64,000 bases of DNA from Hydrogenophaga aromaticivorans (GTDB taxonomy: Bacteria > Pseudomonadota > Gammaproteobacteria > Burkholderiales > Burkholderiaceae_C). The notes beneath the pieces are model-generated. The model was given only the letters and a program-made list of their open reading frames with translations. It did not search any database and was not told the origin of the DNA. Shown here piece after piece: positions 11,301 through 19,470 of this stretch; within the stretch, counting starts at the first letter, position 1, and each line of letters opens with the position of its first letter. The stretch spans positions 306,872 through 370,871 of the forward strand of contig NZ_VYGV01000016.1 in assembly GCF_013387465.1 (NCBI RefSeq), read 5' to 3'. Both the position numbers and the translations under genes were made by a program.

Positions 11301-11760
11301 CGGCGAGCGCGATGGCCTGATCCGTGTCCAGCGGTAGCGGGGGTGTGGCCGGCATCACAGGCACGCCCACGGACTCGGCCAGATGGCGCGCGGCGACCTT
11401 GTTCCCCAGGGTGCGCATCACGGTGCTGGACGGCCCGATGAAGACCAACCCGGCCGCCGCGCAGGCGTCTGCAAAGTCGGGGTTCTCCGACAGGAAACCA
11501 TAGCCGGGGTGGACCGCATCCACTTTGGCGAGTTTGGCCACCCGGATGATTTCGGCGATGTCCAGATACGCGGCGATGGGTTTCTGCCCCGCGCCAACCA
11601 GGTAGCTCTCATCGGCCTTGAAGCGGTGCAGGGCGAAGCGGTCTTCGTTGGAATAGACGGCCACGGTACGGATGCCGAGTTCGGTGGCCGCGCGCATGAC
11701 GCGGATGGCAATTTCGCCACGGTTGGCGATCAGGATCGATTCGATGGTGGGCTGTTTCAT
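8305..11760 (-). CDS. pyc: Pyruvate carboxylase, single-chain form
   Basis: 1,151 residues, the full length of the one-chain enzyme that converts pyruvate, bicarbonate and ATP to oxaloacetate. Domains in order: biotin carboxylase (I-A-N-R-G-E-I-A-I-R at about residue 10; W-G-G-G-G-R-G-M near 165), carboxyltransferase (D-T-T-M-R-D-A-H-Q-S near 555), and a C-terminal biotinyl domain with E-A-M-K-M-E, biotinylated Lys at 1116. The open frame continues upstream of 11760, but the ATG there begins the conserved N terminus. It lies between a CoA-transferase/DUF2889 pair and sucCD on the same strand, which hints at use in a dedicated catabolic route as well as anaplerosis. Confidence 0.95.
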   Translation of the reverse strand: MKQPTIESILIANRGEIAIRVMRAATELGIRTVAVYSNEDRFALHRFKADESYLVGAGQKPIAAYLDIAEIIRVAKLAKVDAVHPGYGFLSENPDFADACAAAGLVFIGPSSTVMRTLGNKVAARHLAESVGVPVMPATPPLPLDTDQAIALAEAIGYPLMLKASWGGGGRGMRVIRSRDDLLEQMPIARSEARSAFGNDEIYLEKLVERARHVEVQLLGDTHGHLLHLFERDCTVQRRNQKVVERAPAPYLSDEQREALCAAALTLGRAVNYTHAGTVEFLLDADTGAFHFIEVNPRIQVEHTVTEQVTGIDLVRAQITISQGAAIGVPGAAVPPQEALRLNGHALQCRVTTEDPEKNFSPDYGRLSNYRSTGGFGVRLDSGTAYSGAVITPYYDSLLVKVTSWGMSSDDAISRMGRCLREFRIRGVATNLAFLENVITHPQFVSGTCTTRFIDQSPELLKVAQRRDRATKLLRFLGEVSVNGHPEMKGRTLPALPLPTPVKPACDLIQPAPPGTRDLLRELGPETFAQWIKAQQRVLLTDTTMRDAHQSLLATRMRTHDMVAIAPHYARLLPDLFSVECWGGATFDVAMRFLNEDPWQRLAQLRTAMPNVLLQMLLRASNAVGYTNYPDNVVRFFVAQAAQAGIDVFRVFDSLNSVENMRVAIDAVKESGALCEAAICYTGDLWDTRRDKYNLAYYVKMGQALQRAGAHVLAIKDMAGVCRPRAAAALVRALKDETGLPIHFHTHDTSGMSGASVLAAIDAGCDIVDGALDAMSGLTSQPSLGSLAAALEGHPRDPGVRQEALRDLSHYWEGVRRYYSPFESDIRCGTSDVYRHEMPGGQYTNLREQARSLGLEARWPEIAETYAQVNLLFGDIVKVTPTSKVVGDMALFMVANDLTPADVTDPNKELAFPESVVSLFKGELGFPADGFPEALQRKVLKGQPPLTGRAGAQLPPVDLEAERGKLTRQLGHAISDQDLASSLMYPKVYQAFSKHRSHYGDVSGIPTPAFFYGQQEREEIAVTIDTGKTLHVKVEGSTPPDAEGQCRVFFELNGQPRLIRIPMAGAVVTSKATRVAEENNPHHVGSPMPGAVARVAVREGQRVSRGDVLATIEAMKMESLVCAEHDGVVTHVHVQQGDSVPVRGLLFEIGG

Positions 11761-11801
11761 GGTGTGTTGCGCGCTGTCTGCCGATACATCAGCAGGTGTG
11801 C

Positions 11802-12365
11802 TCAGGTGTCGCGGTCGTGTGGTGGTCGGTGGAGGTCGGGCCAGAGCTGTGCCACGACTTCCCGCTGCGCCGCATAGGCGTAGCAGCTGTCCACCTTGGC
11901 CCGGCGCTGTGCTTCGCCTGCCGGTGCATTGATGCTGGCCAAGCGCTGGGGCGCCAGTCCCTGGAAGGCGGTGGTGGCCATGGGGCCGAGCAGTTCGACG
12001 ATGTGCGTGCAGGACTGTGCGCCGCCGAGGCGCTCTCGCACTTGCTTGCCCCAGCCCGCGCCGAGGCGAAGGCCCTGGAGTGGCGCCAAGGTGTTCACTG
12101 CGCCGCGGCAAACGCCGAAAGGGGTCGCTACCATCTCCGCCGATGCCTCGTGCACCAGCATGTCCTCGTCGATCACGAGGCGCACGAGGAGGTCGTGCAC
12201 GGGCACGCCCGGTGGTGTGTCCTGGTGGGCAAGCTGTCGTCGGAATGGGTGGCTCTTGGTATCCACCAGACGTCCTTCGATCTCGAAAAGCCCGTCGGTG
12301 CGCCGGAAAAACCGCAGGTCGATCTGGCGGTGGTGGATCTCTTCCCGATCAGCAGGGTGGGTCAT
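11802..12365 (-). CDS. DUF2889-like protein
   Basis: 187 residues, soluble. Its pattern (an N-terminal H-H-R-Q-I-D-L-R-F-F-R-R-x-D-G-L-F-E-I-E-G stretch and a middle E-D-M-L-V-H-E segment) matches what I recall of DUF2889, a family often found in aromatic, steroid and acyl-CoA catabolic clusters; no enzymatic role is known to me. The start at 12365 is the first Met before the conserved region. It sits between the CoA-transferase gene (22 bp upstream) and pyc (41 bp downstream), all on the minus strand, so the three probably form one transcript. Confidence 0.72.
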   Translation of the reverse strand: MTHPADREEIHHRQIDLRFFRRTDGLFEIEGRLVDTKSHPFRRQLAHQDTPPGVPVHDLLVRLVIDEDMLVHEASAEMVATPFGVCRGAVNTLAPLQGLRLGAGWGKQVRERLGGAQSCTHIVELLGPMATTAFQGLAPQRLASINAPAGEAQRRAKVDSCYAYAAQREVVAQLWPDLHRPPHDRDT

Positions 12366-12387
12366 GGGTTCTCCGGGGCTGGCGTGT

Positions 12388-13617
12388 TCAGGTGCCAGGG
12401 CGAACCGGGGCCCAGGCAAAACTGTCCGGCCGGGCCACCGCCACAGCACCTGACGCGATCAGGGCCTCGCAGGCCTGAGGGCTCAGGCCCGCAGCTTGCA
12501 GCACCTCCAGGGTGTGCTCGCCGAGCTCGGCCGGGGGCAGGGTGACGATGCCGTCATCGCAGGCACCCAGCCGCGGAAACTCGGGCACCTCGAAATCCAT
12601 GCCGCGCAAGGGCACCGTGCGCAGCTTGCCGGGCTGGTGCGCCTGCGGCGCCTCCAGCACACGTTCCAGCGGCAGCACTTCGGTACAGCCGACGCCTGCT
12701 GCCTTCAACCGGGATTCGACGTCGTCGAAACGGTGCTGGGCCACAGCGGCCTTCACGATCTCCTCCACCTCTTCGCGGCGCTTCTTGCGGTGGCGCAGCG
12801 CGGCCAGCGACGCATCTGTCGCCTGCGGCAGCTTCAGGGCTTCGCAGAACTTCAGCCAATGGGCGTCGTTCAGGATCAGCAGGTAGATCCAGCGTTCGTC
12901 GGCGGTGAGGTAGGCGCCGTAGCCCGGCATGCTGAACTCCCCATGCGGTTCGCGTTCGGGTCGGCCAAGCAACTGGGTCTTGAGCTGAACACCCACCAGG
13001 TCGCGCGATGCCACGTGCAGACCGGTTTCGTAGAGGCCGATCTCCACCTGCCGTTCGCCCGGGTCGGCCTCGGGCTGCAGCATCGACGCCAGGATGCCAA
13101 TGACCGCATAGGCACCTGCGAACTGGTCGTGGTACGAGGGGCCGAGGCGGCTGGGTCGGCCGTTGACCCGGTTGGCTTCCATCACACCGGTGGCGGCTTC
13201 GGCCACCGGATTCGAGGCCAGGTCATCGGCCTGCGGGCCGGCCGCGTAACCGCGGATGTGGCAGTAGATCAGGTTCGGATTGACCGCGGCGCAGTCTTCG
13301 CGCGTGACCCCGAGCTTTTTCGCGGCCTTGGGCGCCAGGTTGTGCACCAGTGCGTCGGCGCTGGCGATCAGCTGGAGAAATGCGGCGCGGCCCTCGGGTC
13401 GGCCCAGGTCGATGCACACGCTCTTCTTGCCGTGGCTGTAGGCGATGAAGGTGCCGCTGGGGCCGCCGCGCACCAGGCTGCGTGTGGGGTCGCCGGCGGG
13501 CGGCTCCACCTTGATCACCTCGGCGCCGAGCTGGGCCAGGATGTGTGAGGCAAAGGGCGCTGCCAGCATGGTGCCCAGTTCAATGACGCGTCGTCCGGAG
13601 AGTGGAGGGTGGTGCAT
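12388..13617 (-). CDS. Family III (CaiB/BaiF-type) CoA-transferase
   Basis: 409 residues. The N-terminal fold shows V-I-E-L-G-T-M-L-A-A-P-F and G-A-E-V-I-K-V-E-P-P. The expected catalytic Asp of the family (D169 in formyl-CoA transferase) is D164 in S-Y-H-D-Q-F-A-G. It should move CoA between an acyl-CoA donor such as succinyl-CoA and a carboxylic acid. The ATG at 13617 has GAAGGG about 9 bases upstream; an alternative ATG at 13647 would fall in the promoter palindrome. It is divergent from the 13785 binding-protein gene and heads the minus-strand operon that includes pyc. Confidence 0.9.
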   Translation of the reverse strand: MHHPPLSGRRVIELGTMLAAPFASHILAQLGAEVIKVEPPAGDPTRSLVRGGPSGTFIAYSHGKKSVCIDLGRPEGRAAFLQLIASADALVHNLAPKAAKKLGVTREDCAAVNPNLIYCHIRGYAAGPQADDLASNPVAEAATGVMEANRVNGRPSRLGPSYHDQFAGAYAVIGILASMLQPEADPGERQVEIGLYETGLHVASRDLVGVQLKTQLLGRPEREPHGEFSMPGYGAYLTADERWIYLLILNDAHWLKFCEALKLPQATDASLAALRHRKKRREEVEEIVKAAVAQHRFDDVESRLKAAGVGCTEVLPLERVLEAPQAHQPGKLRTVPLRGMDFEVPEFPRLGACDDGIVTLPPAELGEHTLEVLQAAGLSPQACEALIASGAVAVARPDSFAWAPVRPGT

Positions 13618-13638
13618 GGGATGCCCTTCATCGTTAAA

Positions 13639-13657
13639 AGAATGCATTGTATATCGG
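13639..13657. promoter_or_regulatory. Candidate operator A (AATGCATTGTAT)
   Basis: A one-mismatch copy of the 12-bp palindrome ACAATGCATTGT lies at 13639-13650, followed by ATATC. It is just upstream of the minus-strand CoA-transferase gene. Read against the reverse complement of operator B it shares the 12 bases AATGCATTGTAT. A GntR/FCD regulator encoded at 28272 is the obvious candidate ligand; this is inferred from the shared sequence only. Confidence 0.5.
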
Positions 13658-13717
13658 TAAAAACAGAAGATTTCCCTGTTTTTTCAGTGGAAACCCTAAT
13701 TTTAATGACTTCTGCAT

Positions 13718-13738
13718 TCCATACAATGCATTGTGCGT
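13718..13738. promoter_or_regulatory. Candidate operator B (ACAATGCATTGT palindrome)
   Basis: ACAATGCATTGT at 13723-13734 is a perfect 12-bp palindrome, flanked by CAT on the left and GCG on the right. It lies about 50 bp before the start of the plus-strand catabolic cluster. The TTGTGCG half recurs near 30 kb. Together with operator A it would allow one regulator to control both divergent units. Confidence 0.55.
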
Positions 13739-13784
13739 CGAGTGATCTTGGCGCATATCCCGAACATCCACAGGAGACACCAAG

Positions 13785-14996
13785 ATGCACAGAAGAACTT
13801 TTCTCTCCAGCAGCGCTGCGGTCACATCGCTGGCCCTGCCGGGTTGGGTGCAAGCCCAGCAGGCTTCCCCGGGCATTGATCTGGCCAACAAGACGGTGAC
13901 TGTGGGGGCGTTCACGCCCATTACGGGGCCGGTGCCGTTCTATACGATCCTCACGCACGCAGCCGAGGCCTGCTTCAAGTGGGCCAACGAGACCAACGCC
14001 CTGAACGGCTGGAAGATCAACTATGTGACCTACGACGACGGCTATGAGCCGGCGCGCAGCGTCGCGGTCACGCGTCGCCTGGTGGAGGAGAACAAGGTCT
14101 TTGCCTTAGCGGCTCCGGTGGGGACTGCGCAGTCGGTGGCGGTGATCCCCTACGCCAAGGAAGTGGGGCTGCCCATGATTGGTCCGATCGGTGGCGCCAC
14201 AGCGTTGTTCGCCGAGAGGCTGGTGTTTCCGCTGTTGCCGGATTACGGGTGGTCGGCTGCCTCCAACTTGGACTATGCCCTGAATGGACTGAACGCCAGC
14301 CGCGTCGCCCTGCTGTGGGAGAACGATGAGTTGGGGCGCTCGGCCAAACGAGGTTTCGATCTGCACATGAGCACGCTCAAGAAAGAGGCGGCCGAATCGA
14401 TCCCCTTCGAAGTGCGCAACACCGACTTCACGCCGCATGTGCGGCGACTGGCCAACACCAAGGCTGAAGTGGTGATCCTCTTCGGCTCCAACGCCAACCT
14501 GGCGGCGGCGCAGAAGGCTGCCGACCGCATCGGTTTCCAGACCAAGTGGATGGCGCCTTTCTTCACGGCCGATCCGACGACGCGCAAACTGGCGGGTGAC
14601 CTGCTGAATGGCACCTTTTTCTCCTCGTGGCTGATGCCGGTCGGTGCCGACGATCCGGACATCAAGGCCTACCGCGACAACGTGGCCAAGCACTTCCCGA
14701 ACGATCCCATCGGCGTGTTCGGCCTGAACGGCTGGAGCAATGGCGCGCTGTTCGTCAAGGGTTTTCAGATGTTGTTGGCCAGTGGCAAGCCGCTGACCCG
14801 CGCCAACCTGGTGGACGTGATGGAAACCATGAGCAACGCCACGGTCGGTGGTGCACGCAATGTCACCTTCAAGGCGGGCGACCACCGCGGCGCGCGCCAG
14901 GAGGGAATCATCCAGGCGGCGCCAGATGGCAGTTTCAAGCTGGTGCGCGACTTCCGTCCGTTCCCAGCCGATGTGTTCGACGCCAAGATTTCCTGA
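13785..14996 (+). CDS. ABC transporter periplasmic binding protein, branched-chain amino acid type
   Basis: 403 residues. The N terminus H-R-R-T-F-L-S followed by a hydrophobic stretch and A-Q-A resembles a Tat or Sec signal. The mature part is a type I periplasmic binding fold of the LivJ/LivK and ABC-type urea/amide group (V-G-A-F-T-P-I-T-G-P near residue 45). It is first in a cluster that also encodes LivH-, LivM-, LivG- and LivF-like parts 2.6 kb downstream, so it should deliver the ligand to that transporter. Such systems in Burkholderiales often carry aromatic or dicarboxylic acids; the ligand here is unknown. Confidence 0.9.
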   Translation: MHRRTFLSSSAAVTSLALPGWVQAQQASPGIDLANKTVTVGAFTPITGPVPFYTILTHAAEACFKWANETNALNGWKINYVTYDDGYEPARSVAVTRRLVEENKVFALAAPVGTAQSVAVIPYAKEVGLPMIGPIGGATALFAERLVFPLLPDYGWSAASNLDYALNGLNASRVALLWENDELGRSAKRGFDLHMSTLKKEAAESIPFEVRNTDFTPHVRRLANTKAEVVILFGSNANLAAAQKAADRIGFQTKWMAPFFTADPTTRKLAGDLLNGTFFSSWLMPVGADDPDIKAYRDNVAKHFPNDPIGVFGLNGWSNGALFVKGFQMLLASGKPLTRANLVDVMETMSNATVGGARNVTFKAGDHRGARQEGIIQAAPDGSFKLVRDFRPFPADVFDAKIS

Positions 14997-15006
14997 GGAG
15001 CCGAGT

Positions 15007-15849
15007 GTGACAACTGCCTATGACGACTGGGTTGGCCGGGAAGAGGAACGAACGGAGCGGGTGCTCGCGCCGTCGGTTCAAGCCTTGGCCGCGGCCCTGG
15101 ATCTTGAAGACGCGCCGGGCCCCGGGAAGCCCCTGCCACCGGGCTGGCAGTGGTTGTTTTTCAACCCGGTCGTGCGCCGCAGCGGACTGGGCGGTGATGG
15201 CCACCCCCTGCGCGGTGGATTCCTGCCGCCGATCGAGTTGCCGCGCCGCATGTGGGCCGGCAGCCGGGTGCGCTACCTGGCCGATGTCCCTGTCGACGCC
15301 ACGGCGACGCGGCGCAGCCTGATCCTGAAAGTGGAGAACAAGGTCGGCAAACGAGGCTCGTTGTGGTTCGTCACGGTAGAGCACGTGATCAGCTGCGAGG
15401 GCAAGCCTTGCATCGCCGAGGAACAGGACATCGTCTACCGGGATGCGACGCCCCCGGGGGCTTCGCCCGTTGCGGCACCAGAACCGTACGACGGGCAGGC
15501 GAAATGGAGCCAGGAGTTCCGGCCCGACACGACGTTGCTGTTCCGCTATTCGGCCCTGACCTTCAACGGGCACCGCATCCACTACGACCAGGCTTACGCG
15601 CGTGAAGAAGAAGGCTATCCCGACCTCGTGGTTCATGGGCCGTTGACGGCCACGCTGCTGCAGCAGTTTGCGGTGGCGCACGGCGGCGCTCGCCGGCTGG
15701 CGAGCTTCGATTTCCGAGGTGTCAGTCCCCTGTTCGTCGGTCGTCCCTTTCGCCTGGAGGGCCGTGACGCGGAGAGCGGCGCCATGTCCCTGTGGGCCCG
15801 GGGCCCGGACGGCGAGCTGGCCATGTCCGCCACGGCCACTTTCCGCTGA
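15007..15849 (+). CDS. Hotdog-fold acyl-CoA hydratase (mesaconyl-CoA hydratase / HTD2-like)
   Basis: 280 residues. The GTG start at 15007 follows GAGGAG closely and lies 10 bp after the binding-protein stop. The sequence has two hotdog halves with the catalytic-type segment T-F-N-G-H-R-I-H-Y-D (about residue 182), as in the FAS1-like/HTD2 dehydratase group that includes mesaconyl-C4-CoA hydratase (Meh) and itaconyl-CoA hydratase (Ich). It should add water to, or remove it from, an unsaturated acyl-CoA. The CitE-like lyase and CoA-transferases in the same cluster fit a transferase-hydratase-lyase route. The exact substrate is not shown. Confidence 0.82.
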   Translation: MTTAYDDWVGREEERTERVLAPSVQALAAALDLEDAPGPGKPLPPGWQWLFFNPVVRRSGLGGDGHPLRGGFLPPIELPRRMWAGSRVRYLADVPVDATATRRSLILKVENKVGKRGSLWFVTVEHVISCEGKPCIAEEQDIVYRDATPPGASPVAAPEPYDGQAKWSQEFRPDTTLLFRYSALTFNGHRIHYDQAYAREEEGYPDLVVHGPLTATLLQQFAVAHGGARRLASFDFRGVSPLFVGRPFRLEGRDAESGAMSLWARGPDGELAMSATATFR

Positions 15850-15908
15850 CGATGCAAGCACGGGACCGGTGTCCCGAGAACCCAACCCACACAAGGAGCA
15901 CCAAAAAC

Positions 15909-16652
15909 ATGGCACAACATATGAGCGGACCGGCCAGCCTGGAAGGCCAGGTCGCGCTGATCACCGGCGGCGCCGGCGGCATGGGCCGCGCCATCAGCGC
16001 GGCGTTCAAGGCCGCAGGCGCCACGGTGGTGGCAACGGACCGCGCGGACAAGGAAGACCTCGGTCCGGGCATCGAATACCTGCGTTACGACGTGACTTCG
16101 CGCAGCGACACCGACCGGGTGATCGATGCGGTGATTGCCCGACACCAGAAAGTCGACATCCTGGTGCTGTGCGCCGGCACCATCGCCCGGACACCCCTCG
16201 CAGAGAGCACCGATGAGGAGTGGCAGTCCATCCTCAACGTGAACGTGATGGGCGTGGTGAACCCGGCCCGCAAGCTGTTTCCGCTGATGTGCGAGCGTGG
16301 TTTCGGCAAGATCCTGGCCGCAGGCTCGATCGCCGCCAAGAACGGTGGCGTAGCGTCCGGTCCGGCTTATGTGGCCTCCAAATCGGCCGTTCACGGAATG
16401 ATGCGCTGGATTGCCAAGGCCGGCGCCCCACATGGCGTCTACGCCAACACCCTGGCCCCCGGTCCGGTGGAAACCGCCATGTGGGCCAACGTCACGGGCA
16501 ACGCGGCGCCATCCGCCCATGCGTCGGTGCCGCTGGGTCGCTGGGGGAATGCAGATGACATCGCGCAAGCCGCCCTGTTCCTGTGCTCGCCCGCTTCCAA
16601 CTGGATCACAGGCACATCGCTGGACATCAGCGGCGGCATGTGGATGGACTGA
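15909..16652 (+). CDS. Short-chain dehydrogenase/reductase
   Basis: 247 residues, a classical SDR. The cofactor motif T-G-G-A-G-G-M-G (about residue 19) and the catalytic Y-V-A-S-K (about residue 155) are clear, with a Ser about 13 residues before the Tyr. Asp after the second strand (V-V-A-T-D) suggests NAD rather than NADP. The C-terminal I-S-G-G segment is typical. The ATG at 15909 has AAGGAG about 11 bases upstream; a second Met is four residues in. It likely oxidises a hydroxy intermediate of the pathway. Confidence 0.9.
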   Translation: MAQHMSGPASLEGQVALITGGAGGMGRAISAAFKAAGATVVATDRADKEDLGPGIEYLRYDVTSRSDTDRVIDAVIARHQKVDILVLCAGTIARTPLAESTDEEWQSILNVNVMGVVNPARKLFPLMCERGFGKILAAGSIAAKNGGVASGPAYVASKSAVHGMMRWIAKAGAPHGVYANTLAPGPVETAMWANVTGNAAPSAHASVPLGRWGNADDIAQAALFLCSPASNWITGTSLDISGGMWMD

Positions 16653-16669
16653 CACCAAGGGGCTTCAAG

Positions 16670-17590
16670 ATGGCAACAGATGCAGTGATCGGTTTTGTCG
16701 GGCTCGGCGTGATGGGTGGGGCGATGTGCCGCAACGTCGCGATGAAGCACGCGGGCGATGTCCTCGCCTTCGACACCAACCCGGGGGCGTTCGAGGTGCT
16801 CGACGGAACCAAGGCCCGCCGCGTGGGAACGCTGGCCGAGCTGGCCGCGCAGGCCGACGTGGTGTTTCTGTCGCTGCCGGGCGGACCAGCCGTGGAGCAG
16901 GTCTGCCTGGGAAGCAGCGGATTGACCAGTGGGGCGAGGCGACCACAGGTGATCGTCGACCTGAGCACGACCACCGTGGCCGTGGCGCGCAGCGTGGCCG
17001 AACGGCTCGCGGCCCTGGGTGTGGCGTTCGCCGATGCCCCGGTGGCGCGCACACGGGAAGCGGCGCAACGCGGCGAACTCAGCATCATGGTGGGGGCGGA
17101 CGCGGAGCTGTTCGCACGCATTGAGCCGTGGCTGCGCTACATGGGGTCGGACGTGACGCATTGCGGCGTCACCGGCTGCGGCCAGGTGGTGAAGCTGATC
17201 AACAACGCACTGGTGTTCGAGAACACCCTCGCCCTGGCCGAGATGATGGTGCTGGGCGAGCGTTCCGGCGTACAACCCGCGACGCTGCTGGATGCCGTGT
17301 CCAAGGGTTCGGGCGACAGCTTCGCGCTGCGCAACCACGGGCGAAAGTCCATGCTGCCGCGGGAGTACCCGGCGAAGTCCTTTCCTCCGGAGTACGTGCT
17401 CAAGGACATTGGCTACGTGCTGGAACTGGCCGAACAGACCGGTGTGAGGACGCGCGTCACCGAACTGGCGCAGCGCTACTACGCGGCGACGGCTGAAAAC
17501 GGCTGGAGTGGTCGCTACTACCCCGCGGTGATCGAGGTCATTGACCGCAACATCGCCCTGGCACCCGCCACGGGCACCACCAAGGACTGA
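16670..17590 (+). CDS. NAD-dependent dehydrogenase of the 3-hydroxyisobutyrate dehydrogenase family
   Basis: 306 residues. The N-terminal Rossmann motif G-F-V-G-L-G-V-M-G-G-A-M is followed by a helical C-terminal domain with the conserved catalytic Lys region (G-C-G-Q-V-V-K-L-I-N-N, about residue 175). This beta-hydroxyacid dehydrogenase family acts on 3-hydroxyisobutyrate, tartronate semialdehyde and related acids. It lies 17 bp after the SDR gene and shortly before the permease genes. Which hydroxy acid it uses is not evident. Confidence 0.88.
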   Translation: MATDAVIGFVGLGVMGGAMCRNVAMKHAGDVLAFDTNPGAFEVLDGTKARRVGTLAELAAQADVVFLSLPGGPAVEQVCLGSSGLTSGARRPQVIVDLSTTTVAVARSVAERLAALGVAFADAPVARTREAAQRGELSIMVGADAELFARIEPWLRYMGSDVTHCGVTGCGQVVKLINNALVFENTLALAEMMVLGERSGVQPATLLDAVSKGSGDSFALRNHGRKSMLPREYPAKSFPPEYVLKDIGYVLELAEQTGVRTRVTELAQRYYAATAENGWSGRYYPAVIEVIDRNIALAPATGTTKD

Positions 17591-17594
17591 TGCC

Positions 17595-18473
17595 GTGGAC
17601 GATTTATTGGGCCTGCTCTGGGCCGGGATGGTGAGCGGTTGTCTCTATGCGATGGGGGCGATCGGCATCGTCCTGATCTACAAGAGTTCCATGGTGGTGA
17701 ACTTCGCCCATGGCAACCTGGCCGGTCTTTCGGCCTTCCTGGTGTTCGGTTTCACCGCCGGCATTTTTGCGAACATGGCCTGGGGGCTGGCGGTGCTGCT
17801 CACGCTGGTGATCATGGTGGCTGTCATGGCCGGCTGCTACTTTCTGATCGCGCCGCTGGTGTTCAAGTCGGACCTGACCAGCACGATCGCCACGCTGGGC
17901 ATCGGCTTGGTCGCACAGGGCGCGACGCAGCTGCTGTTTGGCTCCAACGTCGTGTCGATGGACCTGCCGCTGCCCGACTGGCGCGGGCAGCTCGGCCCGG
18001 TGCGCATCTCGACCTATGACCTGGCGGTGCTGGGCGTGACGCTGATCGTGATCGGACTGTTGTACCTTCTGATCGAGCGCACCCGAATCGGGATCGCTTT
18101 CCGGGCGGTGTCGGCGAATCCCTTCGCCAGCCGCGTGTGCGGGCTGAACCTGCGCCAAGTGCACCTGTTCTCCTGGGTGGTGGCCGGCCTGCTGGGGCTG
18201 GTGGCCTCGCTGCTGATCGTGCCCACGACGTTCCTGTCCTCCACCAGCGTCTCGTCTTTCATGCTCCAGGCCTTCGCCGCTGCGGTGGTGGGTGGGTTCA
18301 GCAGCCTGCCGGGCGCTGTGCTGGGTGGGATCTTTGTGGGCATCCTGATGAATCTGCTGTCCTTCTACATCGCGGCGGAGTTCAGCAACACCTACCTGTT
18401 GCTCACCATGCTGCTGGTGCTGAACGTCTTTCCCAAAGGGGTTCTGTCTGTGCGAGGAGGTACCCGTGTCTGA
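17595..18473 (+). CDS. Branched-chain-type ABC transporter permease, LivH-like
   Basis: 292 residues with about eight membrane segments; L-I-Y-K-S-S-M-V-V-N-F-A-H-G-N near residue 28 is the typical LivH signature. I prefer the GTG at 17595, 4 bp after the upstream stop, over the TTG or ATG-like starts inside the dehydrogenase gene. It forms the translocation pore with the LivM-like product, whose gene overlaps it by 8 bp. Confidence 0.92.
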   Translation: MDDLLGLLWAGMVSGCLYAMGAIGIVLIYKSSMVVNFAHGNLAGLSAFLVFGFTAGIFANMAWGLAVLLTLVIMVAVMAGCYFLIAPLVFKSDLTSTIATLGIGLVAQGATQLLFGSNVVSMDLPLPDWRGQLGPVRISTYDLAVLGVTLIVIGLLYLLIERTRIGIAFRAVSANPFASRVCGLNLRQVHLFSWVVAGLLGLVASLLIVPTTFLSSTSVSSFMLQAFAAAVVGGFSSLPGAVLGGIFVGILMNLLSFYIAAEFSNTYLLLTMLLVLNVFPKGVLSVRGGTRV

Positions 18474-19470
18474 TGCATTGATGGTTCAAGGGGCCGTGGC
18501 CGACCATGCGCCTGCTGCCGGCGTGACCGGTGGCGCTGGCGGCCACCGCCTGACGATGCGGATCGGCGTTGCCGTCGGTTTGCTGTTCCTGTTGCTGCTG
18601 CCGCTGGTGGCGGGTGGCTACTGGACGTTCACACTGGGGCTGTGTTTCGCCAACGCGATCGCGATCATTTCTGTGAGCTTCCTGGTGCGCTACGGCGGCG
18701 AGGTGTCGATCGGGCACGGCGTGTTCGTCGCAGCAGGCGCATACACAGTGGCCTTGATGGAGAAGTACTTCGGACTGTCGCTGCTCTTCAGCCTGCCGGT
18801 GGCCGCGGTGGTTGGCGCGGCGATGGGACTGGTGTTTGCCTATCCCTCGCGCAACCTGTTCGGTATCGGTCTGTCGGTAACAACGATGGCGCTGGCGCTG
18901 GCGCTGCCCGAAGTGTTGTTGCACTTCTCTTCGGTGACCGGCGGTTACGAAGGACTGTATGTGAAGCTCGATGCCTTGCCGGTCATGGGCAAGTCGCTGC
19001 AGCGCTACTACCTGCCGCTCATGGGGTTGTTCCTCGTGGTGGCCCTGTTGTGGCGCTTCCGGCGCTCGCGTCAGGCCACGGCCCTGCTGCTGATCCGCAC
19101 CTCCGCGCACGCGGCGGAGTCCTTCGGTGTGCGCCGCAGCTGGGCCCGCCTGTCCTGTGTGGCCTTGAGCGCCGGCATTGCGGCGATCGCCGGTGCGCTG
19201 CTCTCGTTCAGTTCGTCGACTGTTTCGCCCAACAGCTTCACGCTCTGGACATCCATCTTCCTGCTCGTGGGATCGGTGGTGAGCCTGTATTCCCTGTCGG
19301 TCGTGGGCAGCATCGTAGGTGGCCTGTTCCTGACGCTGATGCCCCTGCTGCTGGCTGGCGCGGGTGACTGGGTGCCCATCCTCTACGGCGGTGCGCTGCT
19401 GGGTGTCGTGCTGGGGGTCAACGCGCTGCCGGCGGGGCTTCGTGCCCGCCTCGAAGGAGGCCGCGCGTGA
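18466..19470 (+). CDS. Branched-chain-type ABC transporter permease, LivM-like
   Basis: 334 residues with about nine membrane segments. The first about 30 residues are a soluble N-terminal extension. The GTG start overlaps the LivH-like gene by 8 bp and the stop overlaps the next ATPase gene (GTGA), so translation is probably coupled. The segment V-S-F-L-V-R-Y-G-G-E-V-S-I-G-H is the LivM hallmark. It is the second pore subunit. Confidence 0.92.
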   Translation: MSDALMVQGAVADHAPAAGVTGGAGGHRLTMRIGVAVGLLFLLLLPLVAGGYWTFTLGLCFANAIAIISVSFLVRYGGEVSIGHGVFVAAGAYTVALMEKYFGLSLLFSLPVAAVVGAAMGLVFAYPSRNLFGIGLSVTTMALALALPEVLLHFSSVTGGYEGLYVKLDALPVMGKSLQRYYLPLMGLFLVVALLWRFRRSRQATALLLIRTSAHAAESFGVRRSWARLSCVALSAGIAAIAGALLSFSSSTVSPNSFTLWTSIFLLVGSVVSLYSLSVVGSIVGGLFLTLMPLLLAGAGDWVPILYGGALLGVVLGVNALPAGLRARLEGGRA